Shown in pieces: positions 17,772-25,875 of a stretch of 33,724 nucleotides of DNA. The stretch is from a virus: positions 1-33,724 of the IMG/VR virus record IMGVR_UViG_3300008108_006643. One strand, written 5' to 3'. Position numbers and translations under genes: made by a program. How positions within the stretch are numbered: position 1 is the stretch's first letter; every line of letters begins with the position of its first letter. Under the pieces are notes generated by a model that saw only the letters and a list, made by a program, of their open reading frames with translations, was not told the origin of the DNA and did not search any database.

Positions 17772-19920
17772 GGTTATTCCTTTCCATTTCGGCTTGCTCT
17801 TGCGCGAACAACAGATTCTGAATGTGGGTCTCGTCCTGCTGCCTCATCTTTTGTGCGTGCTGCAGTTCGGCGAACCGCATTCGCTGCATCGCCGGGGCAG
17901 TAGCCCCCTGCGATTTGAAATTCGCATCCACCAGTCGGGCCGTGGTTTTGGCGCGGGTTTCGTCCGTATCTGCTGCAAGTTTCGCCAACTGAGCCGCCGT
18001 CATCTGCTGCTGCAACTGCATCGCTGCCGGGTCTGGCTGCTGTGACCACCCCTGCATGACAAACGCGGCAGGGTCTTTCAACTGCATCGCACTGAAATAC
18101 CGTTGCGTCAGATTGTTCAGGGGCGTGGTGTCCCCTGTAGTCTGAGCGTACGACTGCAGCACCGGCAGCAGGAACGGAAGGATCCTCTCGTGGTCTGCGA
18201 TCTCTTTGTCGTTGTCGGGACGCCGCATTTCCGTGACCTCGACGGAAGCGTCAAACTGCCTGACGAGCTGCTCAAACGGGATAGCACGGACCTGCTGCTC
18301 CCACACCTGAGAACCGTACGGGCCAAGCAGAGGAGTCAGGGACTCCCCGGTTACGTACTGAGCGCACAACCACAGCTCTTTGGTAGCGACGCGGCGAAGG
18401 AATTCGGCAACGTCTTCCGCCATTTTGTCTGGCCGGACCGCACTCTTTTGTTGTCGCAACTGCACATCAGCAACTACGCGGGATTGCTTTGTTGCGATCC
18501 CGTAGCTGAGGTCGTCAAGCCCAGTGGCCTTCTGGAATTGCCTGTCAAGGTACTCGACCCACTGCAACAAGTCGCCCCCGACCGCGGGCCTCTGCAGGTA
18601 CGTCATCACCTCAGAAATGGACTGCTGAGCTGCTGAGGTCAGTTTGATAACGCAGGGTGTGGCTTCGCTGTTAAGCGCCTCGTTGACCTGCTGCGCCATG
18701 TGCTCGTAAACGCCGATTATATCTCTTCGACGGTCGTAGCTCATCTGCAGGTGACTGACAAGCAGGATGTTCATCGCCAACAGGTAGGGCAGGCCCGGTG
18801 CCAAGGGCGCTATCGGCCACGGACTTCCGGCTAGCGGGTAAAACTCCAGGAACTCACAGGGCCACCGGCGGTCTTTCCAGCATTCGAAGACGCTCCCAAA
18901 GCGAGATGTCCTCCACCGCAGTGCTTCTCGGATCGCATCAGGAGGAGCTTGTTCGACCAGAGTCGGGGGGAGATTCAACGGGTGAGGCAGGTTTTTGGTA
19001 AACGCAATGTAACAGTATTCCCCAGCGACCTCATCCATCGCTTGACCCAAGGCCGCGTCTATCCCATGCACACGAGCGCCGATCCCGCCACAACTCCAGA
19101 CCTCGTGCCATTCGACCATGTCTTGGTAGTACTGATGGGATTGCTGGACTTGGCTCTGTTGCCACGCCCACTCCGCGCTCACGCTGGTGCCTTTTCCGGC
19201 TAAATACCCCGGGGGGTAACCAAAACGCCTCTCGACCACCCACGCAGGTTCGACGTGCGTCCTCGAGATCCACTTTGCTGAGGCTCGCGTCGCGTCGCGA
19301 CAGTCCGGGTCGATCAGTAGCTCATCCTGCCGACCGGCGAATGAGCCCACCATAGGGGATCCGTCAGCCCTGTGAGTGTAGGTTTCGGTCCACAAAAGGC
19401 CAAGGCCCGACACCAACGCATCTTGGACCACGAGCTGTGCTTCGGCTAAAGCCGTGCCCGTCGGGTGCGAGTCCAGCATGTAGTTAAGCACTTTCTCACA
19501 CAGCTTGTCCCGCACAGCGGTAGTCGCCGACTGAGATTGCTCCATTGCCTGCATCTGCTGGAGAAAAGCTTCGTCCTGAACACCAAACACCTGCGAGAGT
19601 ATCTCGGTCTGGGACGGCGGTGTTATCGAATGGACTTGCCTCCGAGGGTTACGCCATAGCATGCTCGGCCCAATCACCGAGACAAGCTCAAACGATTTGT
19701 TTATGGAGATCGCAAACTGCGGCTTGGGGACTTGCGGGTAGAACTCCTTGCGAACATCGTCACCCCACTGAGCCCCCGGGTCCGACCCGTAGAACTTGCG
19801 GCACAGGCGCGCGCAGGTGTCAAAACGGCTCTTGGCCGCTTTTGCCGCCTGTAGCCGGGCAGACCACTGCGTCACCAATGGCCCCAGCAGCGCACGCTGT
19901 ACCTGTTCGTATGTGATCAT
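17761..19920 (-). CDS. Portal protein
   Basis: 719 residues from ATG 19920, which overlaps the previous stop as ATGA. The size is close to the P22 portal. It forms the dodecameric ring at the capsid vertex through which the terminase pumps DNA. The N-terminal part (KSRFDTCARLCRKFYGSDPG, then SINKSFELVSVIGPSMLWRN near residues 73-92), the QDELLIDPDCRDATRASAKW segment near residue 200 and the long helical, Gln-rich C-terminus fit large portals of the P22 class. The C-terminal tail (about 640-719) is Gln/Ala-rich and probably coiled, like a portal barrel. The place after the large terminase and before the neck genes strongly supports the call. Confidence 0.85.
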   Translation of the reverse strand: MITYEQVQRALLGPLVTQWSARLQAAKAAKSRFDTCARLCRKFYGSDPGAQWGDDVRKEFYPQVPKPQFAISINKSFELVSVIGPSMLWRNPRRQVHSITPPSQTEILSQVFGVQDEAFLQQMQAMEQSQSATTAVRDKLCEKVLNYMLDSHPTGTALAEAQLVVQDALVSGLGLLWTETYTHRADGSPMVGSFAGRQDELLIDPDCRDATRASAKWISRTHVEPAWVVERRFGYPPGYLAGKGTSVSAEWAWQQSQVQQSHQYYQDMVEWHEVWSCGGIGARVHGIDAALGQAMDEVAGEYCYIAFTKNLPHPLNLPPTLVEQAPPDAIREALRWRTSRFGSVFECWKDRRWPCEFLEFYPLAGSPWPIAPLAPGLPYLLAMNILLVSHLQMSYDRRRDIIGVYEHMAQQVNEALNSEATPCVIKLTSAAQQSISEVMTYLQRPAVGGDLLQWVEYLDRQFQKATGLDDLSYGIATKQSRVVADVQLRQQKSAVRPDKMAEDVAEFLRRVATKELWLCAQYVTGESLTPLLGPYGSQVWEQQVRAIPFEQLVRQFDASVEVTEMRRPDNDKEIADHERILPFLLPVLQSYAQTTGDTTPLNNLTQRYFSAMQLKDPAAFVMQGWSQQPDPAAMQLQQQMTAAQLAKLAADTDETRAKTTARLVDANFKSQGATAPAMQRMRFAELQHAQKMRQQDETHIQNLLFAQEQAEMERNNRVQ

Positions 19921-20234
19921 GTGTCAATGATTTGTGGCCACAACGCCCGCGGCAGCCACACCCCTCTGTTAAGGACATTAACGTTGGTCAACCGCTCGTC
20001 GCCGAAAATGCACACGCCAGTTTTTGACACCCAAGAACTGGTTCCCTGATCCCACACAGTCAGACTCACCTGTCCCTGATCACACAGCTCAACGACAGTC
20101 GCCACGCTGGGTCTCGCTGTCATATCTCCCCGGTGGAAATACCACACTGTGTCCCCCAGCGTGACCGGCACAGACTGGTGCCCGCCGTTTGGGATCGGGA
20201 CTGAAAACGACCGCGTCAAAATTTCTTGTCTCAT
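19917..20234 (-). CDS. Small phage protein between large terminase and portal
   Basis: 105 residues. ATG 20234 overlaps the terminase stop as ATGA and its own stop overlaps the portal start as ATGA, so I prefer it to an in-frame start at 20303 inside the terminase gene. The sequence looks like a small beta-barrel: VPVTLGDTVWYFHRGD, VATVVELCDQGQVSLTVWD, and an FGDERLTNVNV tail. Strict coupling to terminase and portal suggests a virion or head-assembly role. The family is not identified. Confidence 0.7.
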   Translation of the reverse strand: MRQEILTRSFSVPIPNGGHQSVPVTLGDTVWYFHRGDMTARPSVATVVELCDQGQVSLTVWDQGTSSWVSKTGVCIFGDERLTNVNVLNRGVWLPRALWPQIIDT

Positions 20235-21964
20235 ACTGCCCCCGGAGCGCCTAACATGATCATCTGTTTTGCAGGGGAGTTGTTCCCCGACAGGTTCTGC
20301 CAAAATATACCTTCCTGTTCGAACATCCGCAACCCTGGGTTGTTTCTGGATTCGGGGCTCACCACGCGAAAGGTTGGGTCGGAACCCGCCCAGTACTCCA
20401 GAGTGTCGAGCACGTCATGCACTTGCCCTTCGGCGATCTTGTCCTGCACCTCGTCCCGGCGAAGCATTTTCCGGATGGATTTGAGCTGGTCTATCAGCTT
20501 AGGGCAAGAGCGGGCGTAGATCCGCAACTGCGGTCGAGGACAATCGACCCGACCCCGCATCCACGCACGTAGTTTGAGTGTTCGCACCGCCCAGACGTGC
20601 TCGCTCGGCATGAACTCAAAACCCGTGGCCACGTTGCGGACACCAACGGCCCGGAATTCCTGAGAGTATTGGTAGGCTACCCGATGTGCAAAACCCATCG
20701 GTGTTTGGGCGCCGGCTTTTTTGTCGATGATGAACCGGGCGTAGGTGCGGGTGGGTTCTATCGCTCTGATCCGCAGCGCCATGTCACGAGCGTCGATACG
20801 GGGAATGTTCATCTCCCGGTAGACGATGTAGTAGGGCATTCCGCAGTCCCAGTAATCGGGCGTCGGGATCGCACACCACAACACGGCGGGGCTGGTTGTT
20901 CCGGGGTCCAGTATCAAATCGACCGGCCAATCGTCAGGAACCGTCCCGTTCAGGCGTCGCATGACGTCAGTGACCCTGTCGTTCATGTCGTCGTTATCTC
21001 CGTAATCAACGACGTGGAGGTCCTCGCTGAATTCCGGGTACGCCAATATTCCTTCCGTGGGGAACTCCCCAAAATCTCGAGCCAGTCTTTCGGCTTCGCT
21101 CCAACCTTCAGACCGTTTTCGGATTTCGTCCTTATCGACAAACGGGGAGTTTGACCCGACAAAAGTAAACCTGACGACGTCCGCGGTTTTTCTCTCCCCT
21201 CTGGCGACCTCGCGGGCTTGGGTTTTGGCACGATCGCATAGTCTCAACAACGCCGGGGTCTTCAAGTCTGGCCACGACGTCCAATACAGCCTGCCTTTGC
21301 GGTCGCTGAGACGGCTCTGCCATTCCGAGTAGTACTCGGAAAACTGGATTTCTTCGTCGATCCACAGGATGTTCACCGGGTCGCCGCGCTTGACCTTTGC
21401 GGTCGAAGCAAATGCGTATATCATGGAGCCATTACGTAGGGTCATACTGGTGAGCTTGTGCTCGGCCTTGTTCTCCCAGGTTTCGTTTATGACCTCTTCG
21501 TCGGGGATCAGGGGAGGTGCTGGCACTCTGCCGTCCGGACCGATCTTGTCGTCCCCGGGCACAACACCGGGTTGCCACGCGCGTAGTTTCCCTGTCACAG
21601 GGTCTTGCACGCAGTCGTACGCCCCAGGCTGCCGCAGCAGGCGGTAAAGCGTTTGGCCGATGTGGCTGAGCTGCAGCCCCACAAGCCACACAACAACGGG
21701 CCGATTAGCCCACGCCTTCTCGCGGATATTGTGCTTAGACCCGTCGGAAAACGTGATGGGTCTGTTTCGGGCGTACGCAGCTATGAGCGCGGCGACGATG
21801 GTGCTCTTGCCAGACCGCGTGCCCCCCTGCACCAGATGTTCTGTGGCTTTGGCTAGAATCACTGGCTCTTGGTACGATGTTGGCCGGAAGATTTCAAGGC
21901 CGTCGTTCCCCCGCTGGAGGAGTCTGGCGGCGGCCATCAGAGCCTGTGTGAGCTGATCTGTCAT
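20231..21964 (-). CDS. terL: Terminase large subunit (packaging ATPase and nuclease)
   Basis: 577 residues from ATG 21964, overlapping the previous stop as ATGA. The ATPase domain has the Walker A GGTRSGKST (residues 47-55) and Walker B ILWIDEE (199-205). The nuclease domain has an RNase H-like first acidic residue in LILDPGT (D353), a second in FIIDKKAG (D414) and the terminal HDVLDTLEYW motif (about 516-525). It cuts concatemeric DNA and drives it through the portal. All key motifs are present, so it should be active. The last residues (about 545-577) form a short Asn/Gln-rich tail. Confidence 0.92.
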   Translation of the reverse strand: MTDQLTQALMAAARLLQRGNDGLEIFRPTSYQEPVILAKATEHLVQGGTRSGKSTIVAALIAAYARNRPITFSDGSKHNIREKAWANRPVVVWLVGLQLSHIGQTLYRLLRQPGAYDCVQDPVTGKLRAWQPGVVPGDDKIGPDGRVPAPPLIPDEEVINETWENKAEHKLTSMTLRNGSMIYAFASTAKVKRGDPVNILWIDEEIQFSEYYSEWQSRLSDRKGRLYWTSWPDLKTPALLRLCDRAKTQAREVARGERKTADVVRFTFVGSNSPFVDKDEIRKRSEGWSEAERLARDFGEFPTEGILAYPEFSEDLHVVDYGDNDDMNDRVTDVMRRLNGTVPDDWPVDLILDPGTTSPAVLWCAIPTPDYWDCGMPYYIVYREMNIPRIDARDMALRIRAIEPTRTYARFIIDKKAGAQTPMGFAHRVAYQYSQEFRAVGVRNVATGFEFMPSEHVWAVRTLKLRAWMRGRVDCPRPQLRIYARSCPKLIDQLKSIRKMLRRDEVQDKIAEGQVHDVLDTLEYWAGSDPTFRVVSPESRNNPGLRMFEQEGIFWQNLSGNNSPAKQMIMLGAPGAV

Positions 21965-24483
21965 ATCCCACCATGTTGGCTGAACCGGGACAGCAGATTG
22001 CGAACCAACGCCATGCCAGCCGGTGTGATTAGGTCAGGAGCCTGCTTCGGGTCCAGTGGCGAGGCGGTTTCGGTGACACCCAGAAGATCTGCGTAGTCGT
22101 ACCCGCCTCTGGCCGGGAGATTTCGGTAGCCCATTTGCGGGTCGTACACTTTCGGGATTTCTTGGTTGAAGTACTGAAACGCCGCAGACATCGCAGGGCT
22201 GCTGGTGGATGTTGTTGCGGCGAAGTTCTCGAACCCTCCGGCAAAGGCTTCCTCTCGGTCTCGAGTCCACGGATTGCCCGGCATAAACCGGCGGCGCAGG
22301 TAGTGGGACATCTCGTGCGGTGCTGTTGACGGATCCGGACCAAAAGCCATCAACGTTGTCCCGTCCGGACTGAATTGAATAGCTCCTCGAGGTGTTTGGT
22401 CGGCTAGCGGCGATTGCGTGTAGAGGTTCGGGTCGGGTCCCTCTGGGTTCAATCCGGCCAACAACCTCGCTATTTTTTCGTTTGGTGTGTTGGCGGGCGC
22501 CATACCTATTCTGTTAAGCAACGACGGGTCGTGGACTGCGGCCTCAATAAGCCCCGGAAACCCATCGCCTTGGGCTGGGAGCATCTCCACTCTTAGCCTA
22601 TAGTTTACTTTATTTGCGTCACTGAGCCTTCTGGCCTCAGCAAACGCAGCCGATCGTTCGCTCCCGACGGGGAGAGAGTTTGCGTGTTCGTACAGGTCTC
22701 CAATACGTTTTTGTGTGTCTGTAAATAGATAGTCCGGAGCGTGTTGCCCCGCCCACGACGTGTGGCCTACCGGAGGTTGTATAGAAAACAAGTGTATTTG
22801 GGGGTCGCCCCCTCCGTACTCGTTGGCGTACACCTTGGCGCCTGAAATAGCTCTTAACAATTCTTCGTCGTTTCTGGCTGCGTACCCGTACAGCCCATTT
22901 CCCAGAGGGCGTAGTCCTCCGGGCTCCCCGGATCCAAGAAAGCTTTTGTCAAAATCTCGCCAGTTACTACCCCCATGAACAAACACCCAATTTTTATCAT
23001 CCATCAGAGTGTTCTGTGGATTTAATGGAGACTGGTACAGCATCCGCGGGTCGGCATCTTCCGGACCCACCCCAGCCGCCGCCAAACGGTCTCGAACGCC
23101 TTCAGAAGACATCATCTCCGTGCGCGGGTTTTTCGCCAAAACAAAGTCGCCGAATTGCAGCACCTCGTCGGCGTCAACAACACGCGACCGGTGGTCGTCC
23201 GACAGGTAGAAGTAGGAGTGCCGCTCGGGGTTGTACCCAACCTGCCGCCATTGCGGATCCCGCATCTTCGCTTGAATCTCGCTAAGCACTTGATCCGGGG
23301 ACGTGAGAGCCCCCACCCGACCCGCAACCACGGCCCACGAGTTTTTACTGGCTTCTCCCGCCGCAACTGCTGCCGGGCCCCGAGGCCCGGCAGAAAACTG
23401 GTACTCTTCCAAAGGCGATTTTACGTTTGTTTTGTTTCCTCCGGCCAGCCCAAAACTTACTTTGCCTGTTTCGTCCGGCAGGAGCTGAACAGCTCGGGCG
23501 TAGTTGAGCCCGTCTTTCCCGTGCAACGTGACGACAGGGTTATTCCGCGCGTACTCATTGATGTCCAGACGGGCCCCTACCGGCATACCAACAACCGGGG
23601 AAAGGTCATCCAAACCCTTTGCCGCAATCCGCTCCGGGCTGTTGGAAAAACCCGGAGGCATGCGGTCGCGCAAGGTTGTCAGGTGGTCTTCTGACCGAGG
23701 AACTGGCGCCCTCCCCGACTCACCCATCAAGCGGTTGTACTGGTCTTGGTCGATTCTGCCGGCAAACAGGTCGTTCGCCTCGTCCTGCATCAATCGTGGT
23801 CGAGGTATTGCCGGCTGTTGCAGGGGCGATTCCATCAACTGATCAGCAACCGCGGAAGTCGCTGCGATCCCGGCAACAGCGCCCTCCAGCCGCTTAGCGG
23901 TTACGCCGCCGTAGACCAAGTTTGGGTCTTTCTTCTGCGCAATCGTGGCGGCATCGAGCAGTGTCATTGTGTGCTCGCCAGACTCGCCGTACGCCTCTAC
24001 CATCTCTCGACCAAGGCGTTGCCGTTCCGGGTTTCGTTGCAAGGCCTCCAAAGCTGCGTTGTGGGTTGTGGCCTTTTTCCCCGCACGAAATAGCTTGCCG
24101 AGTTTTAGCGCAGAAACCACGTTCAGCGGGTCCGTCAGGATCTCCACCCCAAACCCAGCCAGGTCGCGAAGGCCTTCCATCGGATCGTCGAGCCAGCCAG
24201 CCATGCCGGTCTCTTTGTTCGGGGCTGTAACACCCCAGTGATCCAGAACATCTCTCCCCGTCACTCGGTTGTCGGCGCTGAACGGAGACGCAAATTGGTC
24301 GAGTGGGTTTCTCCCGACGAGCAGGTCTCTGACGGAGCTGCCGGGCAGGTCGAAGGCGTTCCCCACGGCGTCCAGCACCGGGCTGTAATACTCGCTGCCG
24401 GGGGCTCCGGCCACAGCACCTGCAGTAAGTCCGTACGTCGCGTACGGTGCGTACCTACCAGCTCGTTGGAGAAACGTTCGCAT
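21961..24483 (-). CDS. Polyvalent virion protein with ART-like and zincin-like regions
   Basis: 840 residues from ATG 24483 (a TTG one codon upstream is possible); AAGGTGG precedes it. Residues about 41-119 carry the module shared with the giant left-edge protein. Residues about 300-460 form a region common in phage polyvalent proteins, with VGYNPERHSYFY and DADEVLQFGDFVLAKNP. Residues about 490-570 resemble an ADP-ribosyltransferase (VFVHGG, DFDKSFLG, GNGLYGYAA). Residues about 688-760 resemble a zinc metallopeptidase, with HEMSH (723-727, an HExxH) and EEAFAGGFENFA as a possible third-ligand helix. YQSPL and TQSPL stand directly before these two regions. Polyvalent proteins are thought to be injected and to act on host targets. 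Here the gene lies between the putative small and the large terminase. Activity is inferred from motifs. Confidence 0.82.
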   Translation of the reverse strand: MRTFLQRAGRYAPYATYGLTAGAVAGAPGSEYYSPVLDAVGNAFDLPGSSVRDLLVGRNPLDQFASPFSADNRVTGRDVLDHWGVTAPNKETGMAGWLDDPMEGLRDLAGFGVEILTDPLNVVSALKLGKLFRAGKKATTHNAALEALQRNPERQRLGREMVEAYGESGEHTMTLLDAATIAQKKDPNLVYGGVTAKRLEGAVAGIAATSAVADQLMESPLQQPAIPRPRLMQDEANDLFAGRIDQDQYNRLMGESGRAPVPRSEDHLTTLRDRMPPGFSNSPERIAAKGLDDLSPVVGMPVGARLDINEYARNNPVVTLHGKDGLNYARAVQLLPDETGKVSFGLAGGNKTNVKSPLEEYQFSAGPRGPAAVAAGEASKNSWAVVAGRVGALTSPDQVLSEIQAKMRDPQWRQVGYNPERHSYFYLSDDHRSRVVDADEVLQFGDFVLAKNPRTEMMSSEGVRDRLAAAGVGPEDADPRMLYQSPLNPQNTLMDDKNWVFVHGGSNWRDFDKSFLGSGEPGGLRPLGNGLYGYAARNDEELLRAISGAKVYANEYGGGDPQIHLFSIQPPVGHTSWAGQHAPDYLFTDTQKRIGDLYEHANSLPVGSERSAAFAEARRLSDANKVNYRLRVEMLPAQGDGFPGLIEAAVHDPSLLNRIGMAPANTPNEKIARLLAGLNPEGPDPNLYTQSPLADQTPRGAIQFSPDGTTLMAFGPDPSTAPHEMSHYLRRRFMPGNPWTRDREEAFAGGFENFAATTSTSSPAMSAAFQYFNQEIPKVYDPQMGYRNLPARGGYDYADLLGVTETASPLDPKQAPDLITPAGMALVRNLLSRFSQHGGI

Positions 24484-25120
24484 CAATCACCACCACCTTC
24501 GGCGGGGACAAAACCTGCATCGCGGATGAAACCACCAATTGAGGGTCTATCTGGGATATTCTGCTCAAAATGTCAACCCGAAACAAGGGGTCGTGCTCGA
24601 GGCGGGCGAAAGCGGCCTGGGAGGCCACCGCCATGAGCTGCCCCTCGTCCATATCTCCGAGAGGGTCCGAGTCTCCCACCAGCTTATCGCGGGAATTTAT
24701 GAGTGTGCTCAGCAGCTCGTACAGCCCTTTGACGAGCTTGAGGTCAACGGACTGGAACATTGCCTGCTCTGGCGTCAGGCCCTCCCCTCGTGCCGTCTTG
24801 AAGTCCTCGACGAGGCGGTCGGCGAGCTTTTCCGGACCCCCGAGGTTTTCTATCACGCGGTCGGCGAGGTCGAGGCCGTACGGGCGGCCTTTTTTCCGCA
24901 CCGCTGCCAGGGCTTTTCGCCACTCAGAGGGATGCTCTCCGCTTAGCAAAGACGCGGCGGTGCGCTCCGCCAACTCAGTGCATGACATGCAAGATGCTCC
25001 ATCAGCCCGTGGAGTGTATGGCATACCACAAATGGGGCAGATCACTCGCCCCGGGAATTGCTCACTAAACACAATCGGCGGGCTGTGGCCCGCCGATTGC
25101 GTTGCGTCTCCGCCTGACAC
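24455..25120 (-). CDS. Putative terminase small subunit with zinc ribbon
   Basis: 221 residues with a GTG start at 25120; the 3' end overlaps the next gene by 29 nt. The N-terminus has a four-Cys zinc ribbon (CPIC, then CMSC, about residues 32-50). It is followed by a helical region with LADRVIENLGGPEKLADRL and DFKTARGEGLTPEQAM, and a helical C-terminal half (MDEGQLMAVASQAAFARL). Small terminases bind pac or cos DNA and hand it to the large subunit. Position upstream of the large terminase and the helical nature fit, but the polyvalent gene separates the two. It could instead be another DNA-binding head-assembly protein. Confidence 0.55.
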   Translation of the reverse strand: MSGGDATQSAGHSPPIVFSEQFPGRVICPICGMPYTPRADGASCMSCTELAERTAASLLSGEHPSEWRKALAAVRKKGRPYGLDLADRVIENLGGPEKLADRLVEDFKTARGEGLTPEQAMFQSVDLKLVKGLYELLSTLINSRDKLVGDSDPLGDMDEGQLMAVASQAAFARLEHDPLFRVDILSRISQIDPQLVVSSAMQVLSPPKVVVIDANVSPTSW

Positions 25121-25124
25121 GGAG

Positions 25125-25235
25125 TCACCGAGTGCTGACCGGAGTCAGCGGGTTCTGGATAGGGTTGCCTGGCTGGACGTTTGTCACGCTGGAACTGCCG
25201 TGAATCCCGGTCGGCGGAACTGGTTTGTCAACCAC
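25125..25235 (-). CDS. Candidate 36-residue micro-protein
   Basis: A short frame with GTG start at 25235 and AGGAG seven bases upstream, stopping at 25125, four bases before the next start. It encodes a Pro/Val/Ser/Asn-rich peptide ending in PIQNPLTPVSTR. The NPLTP end matches a motif repeated in the large virion proteins. No start ATG is present. Coding status is uncertain; the good ribosome-binding site and tight fit between neighbours support it. Confidence 0.4.
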   Translation of the reverse strand: MVDKPVPPTGIHGSSSVTNVQPGNPIQNPLTPVSTR

Positions 25236-25282
25236 AACTAAACTCCTGTAAGAGGGAACCTTGCGACATCAGCCGGCACAAA

Positions 25283-25813
25283 TCAGCAGTCGAGTGGGCT
25301 GAACGGGGTGCGGACGTACGCCCGACCGCGTGCTGCCGCCGCGGTAGTACTCGAGGAATACCCGCAATGACCCACGGGGTTGGTTCCCTCGGTACCTGCC
25401 ACAAACGTGCCGTTGGCGGAAGTTTGCAGGACGGCCCCGGGGGTCAGACCCCCTGTGCCGGCCAACACCCGAGTAGGTCCTTCGACAATCATCCAGAAAA
25501 TACTGCCGACCGGGACGGGGGCTGACAACCACGGATCGACAACTCCGTGCAGGGCCTGATTTGCCCCGCACAGACCCCCCACAAGCGTGACGGTGGTGTC
25601 CGCGGCTTTCATCCGCACACCAACGCCCGGGGCCAATGTCGCTCCGCTGTCGTTCTTCACCAAGACTGCACAGACTTTCTGCTGAGACTGCAGTACCGGA
25701 AATTCCGGGTTTGTGTAGTCGAGGTCTTGAAACTCGGCTCCCTGACCCAGAGCCTGCGGGTCATCATAGATATCAACCGCACCCAACTTCGCCAGAATCG
25801 TGTGGCCTGCCAT
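25283..25813 (-). CDS. Putative capsid decoration protein
   Basis: 176 residues from ATG 25813, with GAAGGTG before it. Patterns such as VCAVLVKNDSGATLAPGVGV, VGSIFWMIVEGP and GAVLQTSANGTFVAGT resemble small beta-barrel head-decoration proteins that bind the capsid surface and stabilise it. The gene directly follows the major capsid gene, the usual place for such a protein. No membrane segment is present. The pattern VLVKNDSGATLAPG and the LRFRNVSGEAIPPY start of the 210-residue tail protein are alike in style, which may reflect a common fold. Confidence 0.6.
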   Translation of the reverse strand: MAGHTILAKLGAVDIYDDPQALGQGAEFQDLDYTNPEFPVLQSQQKVCAVLVKNDSGATLAPGVGVRMKAADTTVTLVGGLCGANQALHGVVDPWLSAPVPVGSIFWMIVEGPTRVLAGTGGLTPGAVLQTSANGTFVAGTEGTNPVGHCGYSSSTTAAAARGRAYVRTPFSPLDC

Positions 25814-25875
25814 ACATCACCTTCAGAAAAAGTAAACCGATTGTTTTGGGAACGTAAAATCAGGCGATCCGACGA

